This document shows, one piece after another, positions 7,638 to 16,305 of a stretch of 49,208 nt of DNA. The position numbers and the translations under genes are program-made. Each line of letters starts with the position of its first letter. The first letter of the stretch is position 1. Under the pieces are notes generated by a model that made no database searches, had not been told where the DNA came from, and saw only the letters and a list, made by a program, of their open reading frames with translations. The DNA is from a virus. Where the stretch lies: the IMG/VR virus record IMGVR_UViG_3300031885_003861, positions 1-49,208 of that record, one strand, 5' to 3'.

Positions 7638-7940
7638 ATGACGACCGCGACGCAGTCCCCGAGTGAGCGCCTCGGCGCCGTCAAAACGTCCATCGAGCGG
7701 GGGCGCACCGAGCTTGCGCGTGCCCAGGCCACCCTGGAGAGCCTCGAAAAGCAGGCGGGCGAGATCAACAAGGAGCTTGAAACCCTCGGCGTAAAGCCCG
7801 AAGACCTCGCCCAGACCATCGTCGACCTGCGCACCGACGTCGACCGCCTCCTGGGTGAGGCGGAGAAGCTCCTGGCCGAGCCCCAGGCCCAGGAGGGAGA
7901 GGCGGCGACAAGCAATGGCGCTGACCAGCACGCAGCTTGA
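7638..7940 (+). CDS. Small coiled-coil protein inside the split Rad50 cluster
   Basis: A 100-residue protein, nearly all coiled coil (about residues 12-85, for example LESLEKQAGEINKELETL). It lies between the two halves of the split Rad50-like ATPase, overlapping the start of the second half. I chose ATG 7638 (GGAGG ten bases upstream); GTG 7632, overlapping the previous stop, is equally possible. It could bridge or extend the coiled-coil arms of the split ATPase, inferred from position and helical character only. Confidence 0.7.
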   Translation: MTTATQSPSERLGAVKTSIERGRTELARAQATLESLEKQAGEINKELETLGVKPEDLAQTIVDLRTDVDRLLGEAEKLLAEPQAQEGEAATSNGADQHAA

Positions 7941-8565
7941 GTTCAGGCTGGCCGACGCGCGGTCCCGCCTCGAGCAGGGCCGCGGAGCCCGCGCCGTGCT
8001 CGAGGAGCAGCGCGCCGCGGCGGCGGACGAGCTGGCCGGCGTGCGCCAGTCCGTCGATCTCTGGCGCCAGGTGCAGGCGCTCCTGGGCCGCGTGAGCGAG
8101 TTCGCCCGCATCCAGCTGCAGCGCCGCCTTGAAGAGACCGTGACCGCGGCCCTGCAGAGCATCTTCGGCGAGGACGGCCTGCGCTTCGAGATCGAGCTGC
8201 GTGACCTCGGCGGCCGGCCGGCGGCTGACTGGCGGGTGGTGTCGCGTTACGGCGAGACCGAGGTCGCGGGCGCCCCGGAGGACGCGCGCGGCGGCGGCAT
8301 CGTCGACGTGGTCAGCCTGGCGCTGCGCCTGGCGCTCCTGGAGCTGTCGCGGCCGCGCCCAGGCGGGCCGGTCATCCTTGACGAGCCGGGCAAGATGATC
8401 TCAGCCGAGTACGCGCCGGCGTTGGCGGCGTTCCTGCGCGCCTACGCGCAGCGCACCGGCCGCCAGGTCGTCATGGTGACCCACAACGCCGCCCTGGCCG
8501 AGGCCGCCGACCGCGCCTTTAGGGTCAGCCAGGCGGGCGGGATAAGCGAGGTGACGCCGGCATGA
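7915..8565 (+). CDS. Rad50/SbcC C-terminal half (Walker B lobe)
   Basis: A 216-residue protein made of a short N-terminal coiled coil (about residues 5-80) and the C-terminal ABC-ATPase lobe of Rad50/RecF type. The signature region is degenerate (ARGGGIVDVVSLALRLALLE, about 124-143), the Walker B motif is PVILDEPGK (152-160) and the switch histidine lies in VMVTHNAAL. It needs the Walker A lobe of the 6196 gene to build a working ATPase site. The start is ATG 7915, inside the end of the previous gene in another frame. Its stop overlaps the start of the nuclease gene. Confidence 0.85.
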   Translation: MALTSTQLEFRLADARSRLEQGRGARAVLEEQRAAAADELAGVRQSVDLWRQVQALLGRVSEFARIQLQRRLEETVTAALQSIFGEDGLRFEIELRDLGGRPAADWRVVSRYGETEVAGAPEDARGGGIVDVVSLALRLALLELSRPRPGGPVILDEPGKMISAEYAPALAAFLRAYAQRTGRQVVMVTHNAALAEAADRAFRVSQAGGISEVTPA

Positions 8566-9599
8566 GCGCACAGTTGGGCTTTCTGATCGCCGGGGACTGG
8601 CACTTCAGGGGCTCGAACCCCCGCGCCCGCACCGACGACTTCAAGGCGTCGCTGACCGCCAAGGTGCGCGAGGCCTACGCCCTGGCGCGCGCCGGCCAAG
8701 CCGACGGCATCATCATTCCCGGGGACGTGACAGACTCGCCCGGGCTGGCGTATTCCACCCTGGGCGACCTGGCGGCACTGCTGCACGAGGCGCCCTGCCG
8801 GGTGTACGCCATCGCCGGCAACCACGACATATACGGCGCCAACCCGGAGACGCTGCCGCGGTCGGCGTTTGGACTCCTGGAGCGGGTGGGCCTAGTGTGC
8901 CGCCTGGGCGCCGAGCCGTACGACGGCAACGCCGCGGCCCACGGCCTGGGCTGCGTGTTGTTGTTCGGGCGCAACTATGACGCCGAGACCGACCGCGGCC
9001 CCGGCGCCTACCTCGTCCCCGAGGACGCGCTGACGGATAGGCCGGCGGATGCATTCTCGATCCTGGTCGCCCACGGCATGTTGTTGCAGGAACCGCCCGG
9101 TTTCGACCTGCGCCACACCCTCCTGCGCGACGTCGCCGCCAGCCCGCGCTGCCCTGACGTGTTGGTCGTCGGCCACGAGCACCTCGGGTTCGGCGTGCGC
9201 CGCCTCGAGGCGGCCAACCAGCGGGGCGAGCTCCTGGCCATCAACCCCGGCGCGCTGGCCCGGCTGACGGCGCACCCCGCCGAGATCGAGCGCGCCGTGC
9301 AGGTATGCCGCCTCACCATCGGCTACGGGGGCGCCGAGGCCGAGCTTATTTCCGTGAAATGCGCGCGGCCCGGACACGAGGTCCTCTCGCGCGAGCACCT
9401 CGAGGCGGCCGCGGCGCGCGAGGAGCAACTCAGCAAATTCCTGGCGCTCCTGACCTCCGAGGGCGAGGCAACGTTTTTGGAAGTGCAGCAGATCATTGAC
9501 GACATCGCCCGCCGCGAGGGGCTGCCGGCCGAGGTCGTCGCCGAGGCCCTGCGCCGCATCGGGGCGGCCAGGGAGCAGATGGGGGGCGAGGCGGCGTGA
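8562..9599 (+). CDS. Mre11/SbcD-like nuclease
   Basis: A 345-residue calcineurin-like metallophosphoesterase. All phosphoesterase motifs are present: GDWH (11-14), GDVTDS (54-59), GNHD (86-89), VAHG (169-172) and GHEH (204-207). A helical C-terminal region (about 280-345) would be where Rad50 partners dock. It starts at ATG 8562, overlapping the stop of the Rad50 C-half by four bases. Mre11/SbcD proteins are Mn-dependent exo/endonucleases that process double-strand ends and hairpins. Together with the split Rad50 it is probably the phage's own end-processing complex. Confidence 0.9.
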   Translation: MSAQLGFLIAGDWHFRGSNPRARTDDFKASLTAKVREAYALARAGQADGIIIPGDVTDSPGLAYSTLGDLAALLHEAPCRVYAIAGNHDIYGANPETLPRSAFGLLERVGLVCRLGAEPYDGNAAAHGLGCVLLFGRNYDAETDRGPGAYLVPEDALTDRPADAFSILVAHGMLLQEPPGFDLRHTLLRDVAASPRCPDVLVVGHEHLGFGVRRLEAANQRGELLAINPGALARLTAHPAEIERAVQVCRLTIGYGGAEAELISVKCARPGHEVLSREHLEAAAAREEQLSKFLALLTSEGEATFLEVQQIIDDIARREGLPAEVVAEALRRIGAAREQMGGEAA

Positions 9600-9850
9600 C
9601 GTTCAAGGAGGAACTTGAGGCGTTCGCCGCCGAGGTGGCGGCCAAGATCAAGGCCAAGGAGCCGCAGTACGGCGACTCTTACGCAGATATGACCCTTAAA
9701 GAGCACACGATCCGCCTCGGGACCGAAGTCCTTGAACTCTTCGGGACGTCCCAGGCGGAGGCGCCGGCTGAAGCGGTGGACGTTGCCGCCTGCGCGTTTC
9801 TCCTGTGGCGGCGGTTCCGCCGGCCGGCGGCGGGGAGCGAAACCCCATGA
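9596..9850 (+). CDS. MazG-like small protein
   Basis: An 84-residue all-helical protein. It contains KEPQYGDSY, then LGTEVLELF and EAVDVAACAFLLW, which fit the E-x2-E ... E-x2-D pattern of MazG-like nucleotide pyrophosphohydrolase domains seen in phages. It starts at GTG 9596 overlapping the nuclease stop, and its own stop overlaps the helicase start, so it is tightly coupled. Role in dNTP pool control is inferred from the family; similarity is modest. Confidence 0.55.
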   Translation: MTFKEELEAFAAEVAAKIKAKEPQYGDSYADMTLKEHTIRLGTEVLELFGTSQAEAPAEAVDVAACAFLLWRRFRRPAAGSETP

Positions 9851-12171
9851 CCGCCATGCAGCAGGGGGCTCTGGCACTGCAGACCTCGACCGAGGCGCTG
9901 CGCGGCCGCATCGCGCAGGTCAGGTTTCGCAACCCCGATACCGGCTACTGCGTACTCCGCCTCGACGGCCCCGGCGAGGCCGAGGGCGCGATCGCCGTCG
10001 GCCACCTGCTGCGGGCGCGCGAGGGCGACGAGTACGCGTTCAGCGGCGCCTGGCGCGAGCACCCCAAGTTCGGCCGCCAGTTCACGTTCACCGCGGCTGA
10101 GATGGTCATGCCCAGCGACCGCCGCGGCATCATCGCCTACCTGGCGAGTATCGCCGAGGGCGTCGGGCCGGCACGCGCCGGCCGCATCGTGGACGCCCTG
10201 GGCGAGGGTTGCCTGGACCAGCTCCAGGCAGACCCCGCCTGTCTCGAGCGCGTCGAGTGCCTGACGCCCGACCAGCGCGAGGAGATCGCCAGGGCGATCA
10301 CGTCCAATCGCGTCCTGGCGGAGCTCTCGGCGCTGATCTGCACACAGGGCTGCTCGCCGGCGACCGCCGCGCGCATCCATCAAATCTACGGGGCGCGCGC
10401 GGTCGAGGTCGTGCGCGAGAACCCTTACGTCCTCGCGGAGGACGTCTGGGGTATCGGTTTCAAACGCGCGGACGTCATCGCGCGCTCGACGGGCATCGCG
10501 CCCGACAGCCCATTCAGGGTCGAGGCAGGGGCGAGTTACCTGCTCCAGGACGCCGCCAGCGGTGAGGGCCATTGCTACCTCCGGCCGCGCGACCTCGTGG
10601 GGCGCAGCAAAAAGCTTCTGGGCCCCGCGGTCGGGGTGCGCGACATCGCGGCGGCGGTGGACCGCCTGTGCGGGGCCGGCAAACTCGTGCGCGAGGGCCA
10701 CGCCATCTACCCCATGTGGCTGCGCGACGCCGAGGTGCGGGTCGCGGCCGCGCTGCAGGCCCTGCAGTGCTACCCCGTCGACCAGGACGCCGCCGCCCTG
10801 CGCGAGGCCGTCGAGCGCGCCGCGGCCGCCCAGGAGGTCACGCTGAGCGAGCGCCAGCGTGTAGCCGTCGAGACGGCGCTGGGCCGGCGCGTCTCGATCA
10901 TCACCGGGGGTCCTGGCACCGGCAAAACGACCGTGACGCGGGCCATCTGCCAGGCGTACCACGAGCTCGAGCCCGGGCGGCCTATCCACCTGGCCAGCCC
11001 CACGGGGCGGGCCGCCAAGCGGTTGGGCGAGGCGACGGGGCTCGAGGCACGGACGATCCACCGCTTGCTGGGGTTTGGGGTCAACGGCGAGTTCAGGTAC
11101 GACGAGAGCAACCCGCTGCCCGGCGGCCTGCTGATCGTCGATGAGGTCTCAATGTGCGACCTCGACCTCACCGACCGGCTGCTGGGCGCGTGCCGCGCCG
11201 ACATGCGGATCGTGCTCGTCGGCGACGCCGACCAGCTCCCCTCGGTCGGCCCAGGCAGCGTGCTGCGCGACGTCATCGCCTCGGGCGCGGTGCCTGTAAT
11301 CGAGCTCGACTACGCGTACCGGCAGGAGGCGGGCAGCGAGATCAGCCTGTGGGCGCAGCTCGTTAGGGCGGGCCAGGTGCCGAGCCTCGTGACCGGCGAC
11401 GACGTCGAGGTCGTCCTCGTCGCCGACCAGGAAGAGGCGGCCGCGCGGGCGGTCGAGGCGGCGGTCACTGCTCACGCCACCCTGGGGCCGCTGGGCTACC
11501 AGGTCCTCGCGCCCATGCGCCGCGGGGTCGCCGGCGTCACGAGCCTCAACCAGGTCGTGCGCGACCTCGCCAACCCCGCCGTCCCGGGTGGCGACGAGGT
11601 GCGCGCCGGCGCGACGAGCTACCGCCTGCGCGACAAGGTCATGGTGGTCCACAACGCCTATGATTTGGACGTTTATAACGGCGACCTGGGCGTCGTCACC
11701 GGGCTGCGCCACAACCCCTCGAGCGTGACTGTGTGGTTCGAGGACCAGCACGGCGGGCGCGAGGTCTCGTTCGTCGCCGACAACCTGAGCCTCTTGGTGC
11801 TGGCCTATGCCACCACCGTTCACAAGGCGCAGGGGGGCGAGTGGCCCACGGTGATCGTCGTCTTGACGAACAGCCACTACATCATGCTGCAACGCAATTT
11901 GCTTTACACTGCGCTCACGCGGGCGCGCCAGCGCCTGGTGGTCGTGTGCCAGCCCGAGGCCATCAAGCGGGCGGTCAACAACGACCGCATCGCCGAGCGG
12001 TACTCGAAGCTGGCCGAGCGGCTGCGGGGCGAGGAGAAGAAGGAGGGCGAGACCATGCAGGAGACGACGGCGACCGGGCCGTGCACGGCGACAACGGAGC
12101 CAGCGGCCGCGGCCACCGGCGCGACGAGCACGGCGGCGACGGGCCACTGCAGCGGGGAGGGCCAGGCATGA
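9847..12171 (+). CDS. RecD2-like superfamily 1 helicase
   Basis: A 774-residue helicase of the RecD2/TraA (SF1B) group. An N-terminal OB-like and helix-hairpin-helix region (to about residue 200) precedes the motor. Walker A is ITGGPGTGKTT (about 350-360), the Walker B region LLIVDEVSM (about 429), motif III GDADQLPSVGPG, then a DYAYRQ segment, VHKAQGGEWP (about 657) and YTALTRARQRLVV. The C-terminus is a Thr/Ala-rich tail. RecD2 unwinds DNA 5' to 3'. The start is ATG 9847 overlapping the previous stop; the frame is open upstream to 9805, but the overlap makes 9847 more likely. Confidence 0.92.
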   Translation: MTAMQQGALALQTSTEALRGRIAQVRFRNPDTGYCVLRLDGPGEAEGAIAVGHLLRAREGDEYAFSGAWREHPKFGRQFTFTAAEMVMPSDRRGIIAYLASIAEGVGPARAGRIVDALGEGCLDQLQADPACLERVECLTPDQREEIARAITSNRVLAELSALICTQGCSPATAARIHQIYGARAVEVVRENPYVLAEDVWGIGFKRADVIARSTGIAPDSPFRVEAGASYLLQDAASGEGHCYLRPRDLVGRSKKLLGPAVGVRDIAAAVDRLCGAGKLVREGHAIYPMWLRDAEVRVAAALQALQCYPVDQDAAALREAVERAAAAQEVTLSERQRVAVETALGRRVSIITGGPGTGKTTVTRAICQAYHELEPGRPIHLASPTGRAAKRLGEATGLEARTIHRLLGFGVNGEFRYDESNPLPGGLLIVDEVSMCDLDLTDRLLGACRADMRIVLVGDADQLPSVGPGSVLRDVIASGAVPVIELDYAYRQEAGSEISLWAQLVRAGQVPSLVTGDDVEVVLVADQEEAAARAVEAAVTAHATLGPLGYQVLAPMRRGVAGVTSLNQVVRDLANPAVPGGDEVRAGATSYRLRDKVMVVHNAYDLDVYNGDLGVVTGLRHNPSSVTVWFEDQHGGREVSFVADNLSLLVLAYATTVHKAQGGEWPTVIVVLTNSHYIMLQRNLLYTALTRARQRLVVVCQPEAIKRAVNNDRIAERYSKLAERLRGEEKKEGETMQETTATGPCTATTEPAAAATGATSTAATGHCSGEGQA

Positions 12172-12407
12172 ACATCCAAGTGGACGTTGACGGCCAGCGA
12201 ACTGAGGCCTCGGCCGAGGCGGAGGCGGACAAGCCTTGCGGGGCCAAAGGCAGCTGGGCCACGGCGTTCGACCGGCTTGACGATAAGTTGCTTTTCGGCG
12301 GGAATCGGCCCGCTTGGGTCTGGTGGGTCATCGCGGCGGCAATGTTCTACCTTGCCGCCCATGTGGCCCTGGCGTTCGCGCGCGGATGGTTCCCAGTCGG
12401 GCCGTAG
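12168..12407 (+). CDS. Small single-pass membrane protein
   Basis: A 79-residue protein with an acidic N-terminal half and one hydrophobic helix near the C-terminus (AWVWWVIAAAMFYLAAHVAL, about residues 48-67). It starts at ATG 12168 in the overlap with the helicase stop. No family is recognised. Its place between helicase and primase suggests a minor early protein, perhaps tethering replication to the membrane, which is speculation. Confidence 0.6.
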   Translation: MNIQVDVDGQRTEASAEAEADKPCGAKGSWATAFDRLDDKLLFGGNRPAWVWWVIAAAMFYLAAHVALAFARGWFPVGP

Positions 12408-12427
12408 TCGCAGGACGCGAGGGTGAG

Positions 12428-15400
12428 GTGGGGGCGGTGGGGGCGGGGGTGCGGCTCGAGGAACTGCTGCCACGGCTCAACATCATCGACATCGTCCGCG
12501 CCGCCGGGGTCGAGGGTGGCCGGCAGCGGGGGGATCAGCTCGAGCAGTGCTCATGTCCGTTGTGCAATGACCGCTCGCACTTCGGCATCAACGTCAAGAG
12601 CAGCTTGTGGAAGTGCCACAAGTGCGGCGAGGGCGGCAACATCATCACGTTCGTGGGCAAGGTGCGCGAGCTCCCGACAGGTGCCGCCTTCCGCGAGGTG
12701 ATGAAGATGGCTGGCATGGAGGTGAGGCCCGAGCCCAAGCCGCGCGTTGCCAAGACAGTTAAGCCCAAGGCCGGGGCAGCGACGGCGGCAGCATCAGTCC
12801 CAGGCACCGCGCAACGGACGCCCGCGGCCGCCGAGTCCAAGGCGACGGACCCGGCGCGCGATGCGGACGCGGCGGCGGTGTACGAAGAGTTCGTTCGGCG
12901 CCTGACCCTGACGGATGCCCATCGGCAGGAGCTCAAACAGAAGCGCGGATTCACCCAAACAACCATCGAGACATTCAGGCTTCGCTCCGGTGGCACGTAC
13001 GTAGTAGAGATACTCACTCAACTCGCAGCAAGTTTTGGTGAAGCTACCCTTCTCAACGCAGCTCTAATGGTCACTCTTAGCGGACACAGCCAGCACAACC
13101 CACAGCTCCTTGAAGACCGGGTCATCATCCCGTACCTGGACGAGCAAGGAGCGGTCTACCACGTCCGGCCGCACAAACTGGGCCTCACGGGCCTGGCAAT
13201 ACAAGCGTATTGCCGCTATATGCTCAAGGAGCAACCCGCAACTGTCGTTCTCAGCGAGGGTGAGTTCAAAACGATGGCGCTCCAGCAATGGGGCATCCCG
13301 GGCATCGCGTTGCCCGGCGTGAGCTCGTTCGGCGGTCGGTACTTCGAGGCCTTGGTCGCGCTGCTCAAGGAGCACGGCGTCAAGACCGTCACTATCGTGT
13401 TCGACAGCGAGGACAAAGGCGATCCTGCGCTCCCCAACTACAAGGCCAAAGCCGAGGACCGCTACGGCACCGAAGCTTGGGCCTACATCATGGCGTGGAA
13501 GTTGGGCCGCGAGGGCCTGGTCGCCCGTATCGGCGAGCTGCCGGCCGAGTGGCGCCAAAATGGCAAGGTCGACCTCGACGGCGCCCTGGCCCAGGGCCGC
13601 ACGCGCCGGGACATCGAGGCGGTGATCGCCGCCGCCCGGCTGCCGCGCGAGTACCTGGACGGCCTGCCCGGCGAGGCGAGCATCGTCGTCCGCCGCCAGG
13701 TGGACCGCCATTTCGCCAAGTCGAGGCTGTCGGTGCGCCGTGAGTTTTCAAAGTACATCGCCACACGCACCAGGGGCGGCCAGACCTACGAGCAGGTGAT
13801 TTCGAACTTCGTGATCGAGATCCGCTCCTCGTTCGTCACGGCTGAAGGGATCATCCGCATGGTGCAGTTTGTCAATGAGTACTCGGAGCGCTCGACGGTC
13901 TTCCCCCTGGACCCTGGGGAGATGGCGGGCTTGAACGAGTTCCGCCGATTCGCGTTCGGCCACGGTAACTACACCTTCATGGGTACGATGAACGACCTGA
14001 CCGAGCTCTGGCAGCTCGAGTTCCTGCGCGACAGCAGTGAGTTCATCCTCATGCCCGACCGTATCGGCCGCGTTGAACCCAACTTGTGGCTCTTCGGTAA
14101 CTGTGCCGTGTACAAGGGTCGCCTCTACCGTCCTGACACCGACGGCATTGTCTGGCTCGGGGGCGAACGCGGCGGCCGCGCGCGGGGGTACAAGCCTCAG
14201 AGCTTGCAGCTCGGCCCGCGTGATGAGCCAGTCGAGGATGCCATCCCGGCGCTGTCGGCGCACAAGGCGGACGCCGTAGCCATTGCCGGCCGGCTGCGCG
14301 CCGCTGTAGGTGGCTACGAGGCCTATGTGGGCATGGGCTGGGTCATCGCGTGCTTGTTCGGTGAGGACATCTTCCGCGAGTACAAGTGCCTGCCAATCTT
14401 GTTCGCGCACGGCAAGCGCGAGAGCGGCAAGAGCACCTATCTTAGGTGGCTGATGCACTTTTTTGGCATAGAGACGGAAGGGTATGGCATCAGCGAGAGC
14501 ACCCAAAACTTCATCGCCCGGGCCCTGAGCTACTATTCAGGCCTCGGCGTCTGGTTCGACGAGTATCGAAATGAGCCACGCGTGACGATGAAGGACGGGT
14601 ATTTCCGCAGTGCCTATAACCGTCAGCTCTCAGGCAAGGGGACGCCGACCGCGTTCCAAGCGCGCGGGTTCGCCGTTCACGCGGCGGTCGCACTATCGGG
14701 CGAGGAGTTGCCAAGGGACAACGGACTTTACACTCGCCTGGTGCCATTGCAGCTCTCGGCGCACAAATGGAACCGCGCCGAGTTCAACTGGCTCAACCGC
14801 CACTGCGTAGAGTTCTCAGCCATCACGCGTGACATCCTGACGCGCTACGATGAGCTGCGCGACCCGGTCCTGCGAGCCATCGCCGAGCTCAAGGCGGCAC
14901 TCGTCGAGCGCGACATCAGCGACAGGACGGCCGAGAACTGGGCGATCTGCGCCGGTGCGTTCGAAGCCGTCGTGGTTCAGGACGAGGGATTCATCCACTG
15001 GGTCCTGGAGGCGTGTCAGGAGGTGCGCCGCGCCGCCGAGAGCGAGCACGCCCTCAGCATCTTCTGGGACGACATCAACGCGCTCCTGGCCACGCGCGAG
15101 CTCGACGGCCGCTACCTCAAAGTGGACGTCGACGAAAACAAGCTCTGCCTGTGGTTTCCCGGCATCTACAACGTCTGGGCGACCCACTTCCGCCGGCGGA
15201 CTGGGCGCGAGCCGTTTGACCGCACATCGATCCGCAAATATTTCGAGGATGAGCCGTACTATGTCGGGGAAGCCAACCGCCACCTGGACGGTCCCCAGCG
15301 CCGCTGTTGCATCGTCGACCTTGCCAAGACAACTATTCCCAGTATCCAAGAAGTGGCAGAAAGTGCCCTGACTGCAGAAGCGGCGCGTGCCGCCGAGCAC

Positions 15401-15439
15401 GCAAAACGCGAAACCAGCTCCGCGCCTCCCTATTTCTAG
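12428..15439 (+). CDS. CHC2/TOPRIM primase-helicase
   Basis: A protein of about 1003 residues that should prime and drive phage replication. The N-terminus has a CHC2-type zinc finger (CPLC ... WKCHKCGEGG, about residues 40-75), then an Ala/Pro-rich linker, a TOPRIM domain with SEGEFKT (about 275) and FDSED (about 324), and a C-terminal ATPase with Walker A HGKRESGKST (about 660) and Walker B VWFDEYR (about 708). The ATPase looks like the DUF927/D5-like class rather than DnaB. The frame is open from 12314; in-frame GTG codons at 12428, 12437 and 12449 follow G-rich stretches and the exact start is unsettled. An iteron-rich non-coding region lies directly downstream. Confidence 0.85.
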   Translation: MGAVGAGVRLEELLPRLNIIDIVRAAGVEGGRQRGDQLEQCSCPLCNDRSHFGINVKSSLWKCHKCGEGGNIITFVGKVRELPTGAAFREVMKMAGMEVRPEPKPRVAKTVKPKAGAATAAASVPGTAQRTPAAAESKATDPARDADAAAVYEEFVRRLTLTDAHRQELKQKRGFTQTTIETFRLRSGGTYVVEILTQLAASFGEATLLNAALMVTLSGHSQHNPQLLEDRVIIPYLDEQGAVYHVRPHKLGLTGLAIQAYCRYMLKEQPATVVLSEGEFKTMALQQWGIPGIALPGVSSFGGRYFEALVALLKEHGVKTVTIVFDSEDKGDPALPNYKAKAEDRYGTEAWAYIMAWKLGREGLVARIGELPAEWRQNGKVDLDGALAQGRTRRDIEAVIAAARLPREYLDGLPGEASIVVRRQVDRHFAKSRLSVRREFSKYIATRTRGGQTYEQVISNFVIEIRSSFVTAEGIIRMVQFVNEYSERSTVFPLDPGEMAGLNEFRRFAFGHGNYTFMGTMNDLTELWQLEFLRDSSEFILMPDRIGRVEPNLWLFGNCAVYKGRLYRPDTDGIVWLGGERGGRARGYKPQSLQLGPRDEPVEDAIPALSAHKADAVAIAGRLRAAVGGYEAYVGMGWVIACLFGEDIFREYKCLPILFAHGKRESGKSTYLRWLMHFFGIETEGYGISESTQNFIARALSYYSGLGVWFDEYRNEPRVTMKDGYFRSAYNRQLSGKGTPTAFQARGFAVHAAVALSGEELPRDNGLYTRLVPLQLSAHKWNRAEFNWLNRHCVEFSAITRDILTRYDELRDPVLRAIAELKAALVERDISDRTAENWAICAGAFEAVVVQDEGFIHWVLEACQEVRRAAESEHALSIFWDDINALLATRELDGRYLKVDVDENKLCLWFPGIYNVWATHFRRRTGREPFDRTSIRKYFEDEPYYVGEANRHLDGPQRRCCIVDLAKTTIPSIQEVAESALTAEAARAAEHAKRETSSAPPYF

Positions 15440-15478
15440 GTGGGGTGCTACGGAATTCCGGGGTCCATGTAGCGCAAA

Positions 15479-15496
15479 TGTAGCACCCTTTGTAGC
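15479..15496 (+). repeat. 18-bp perfect inverted repeat, left arm
   Basis: TGTAGCACCCTTTGTAGC, itself two TGTAGC iterons spaced 12 bases apart start to start. Its exact reverse complement is at 15691-15708. Confidence 0.9.
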
Positions 15497-15690
15497 GGGG
15501 TTCCGGCTAGTAGCGACGCGGGTTTCCGAGAGCGTGCTACAACGCTACGCGAATTTGGGGTCCAAAGTTCTTTAGCAGGCGCCCGACTCGTGATCCCGGT
15601 CAGAAGTTGCGCAAAAACCTATATGGGGGTCAAAATCTTGTAGCGTTGTAGCGGGGGGTTGTGGATGCAGTCGTGACGCGACGAAACGGT

Positions 15691-15708
15691 GCTACAAAGG
15701 GTGCTACA
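15691..15708 (-). repeat. 18-bp perfect inverted repeat, right arm
   Basis: GCTACAAAGGGTGCTACA, the exact reverse complement of 15479-15496, followed by a further GCTACA at 15714. Confidence 0.9.
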
Positions 15709-15786
15709 AACCCGCTACATTTACGCTGAAAAAAACGTAGCACATAAAGCCTGGCAGACTTGCCATAGAAAGGAAGGCGGAGGGCC

Positions 15787-16305
15787 ATGAGCCGATACGG
15801 TCACATCCTGTCCGGCAAGAAGGAGACCTCGGCGCCCCCAGCCGCCGCCCGCGACCCCGACGGCCTGTGGCCGCGCCTCTTGTGGTTCGCCCGCGGCGCC
15901 CCCGAGGTCCTGGCGCTCCTGGAGGAGGTCAGGGCCGCCGGCGCCGCCGTCGAGCGCCGCGCCCCAGAGCGCGCGAAGCTGGTGGCCGGCGCCATGCCGG
16001 CCGAGGCCTGGGAGGGGTATCGCGCCCGGCTTGAGCCCCACCGGGAGGCCCTGCGTGACCTGCTGTTCCAGGCCGCACTGGGGGCAGCGCCAATCGCAGC
16101 GGGCGCCCTGGGCGGCGAGGTGATACTCTACGCCCATCATGAGACCTGGGTGGACGACGCTGGCCGGCGGCGGTGGGGGCGAGGCGGCGCGCTGGCGATG
16201 GTGTACAGCGCGGCCGAGGTGGCGCGGCTGGCGGGGCGGACGCCGGCCGAGCTGCAGCGAGTGCATGAGCTCAAAAAGACATTTCGAGGAAGGGTGATAG
16301 CGTGA
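15787..16305 (+). CDS. Hypothetical early protein
   Basis: A 172-residue, Ala/Arg/Glu-rich protein, mostly helical, with a hydrophobic patch near VILYAHHETWVDD and a C-terminal segment (YSAAEVARLAGRTPAELQRV) that could be a helix-turn-helix-like or MerR-like end. It starts at ATG 15787 after a purine-rich leader (AAAGGAAGGCGGAGGG) and is the first gene after the iteron region. No family recognised. Confidence 0.65.
   Translation: MSRYGHILSGKKETSAPPAAARDPDGLWPRLLWFARGAPEVLALLEEVRAAGAAVERRAPERAKLVAGAMPAEAWEGYRARLEPHREALRDLLFQAALGAAPIAAGALGGEVILYAHHETWVDDAGRRRWGRGGALAMVYSAAEVARLAGRTPAELQRVHELKKTFRGRVIA

Larger units (their letters stand above)
15440..15786. other. Iteron-rich non-coding region, candidate replication origin
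   Basis: This 347-base stretch has no gene. It carries nine exact copies of TGTAGC or its complement: TGTAGC at 15468, 15479, 15491, 15639 and 15647, and GCTACA at 15536, 15691, 15703 and 15714, plus GTAGC/GCTAC at 15447, 15510, 15544 and 15737. TGTAGCACCCTTTGTAGC (15479-15496) recurs as an exact inverted copy at 15691-15708. The region is richer in A+T than its surroundings and follows the primase-helicase gene, which fits an origin with iterons; a complex operator is the alternative. A weak promoter-like pair (TTTACG 15720, CATAAA 15743, 17-base spacer) lies at its right end. Confidence 0.65.

Noticed and set aside
9679-11061. A 460-codon open frame on the minus strand opposite the helicase gene
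   Set aside because: It is a shadow of a motif-complete RecD2-like gene in G+C-rich DNA; the translation is low-complexity and has no ribosome site or domain.
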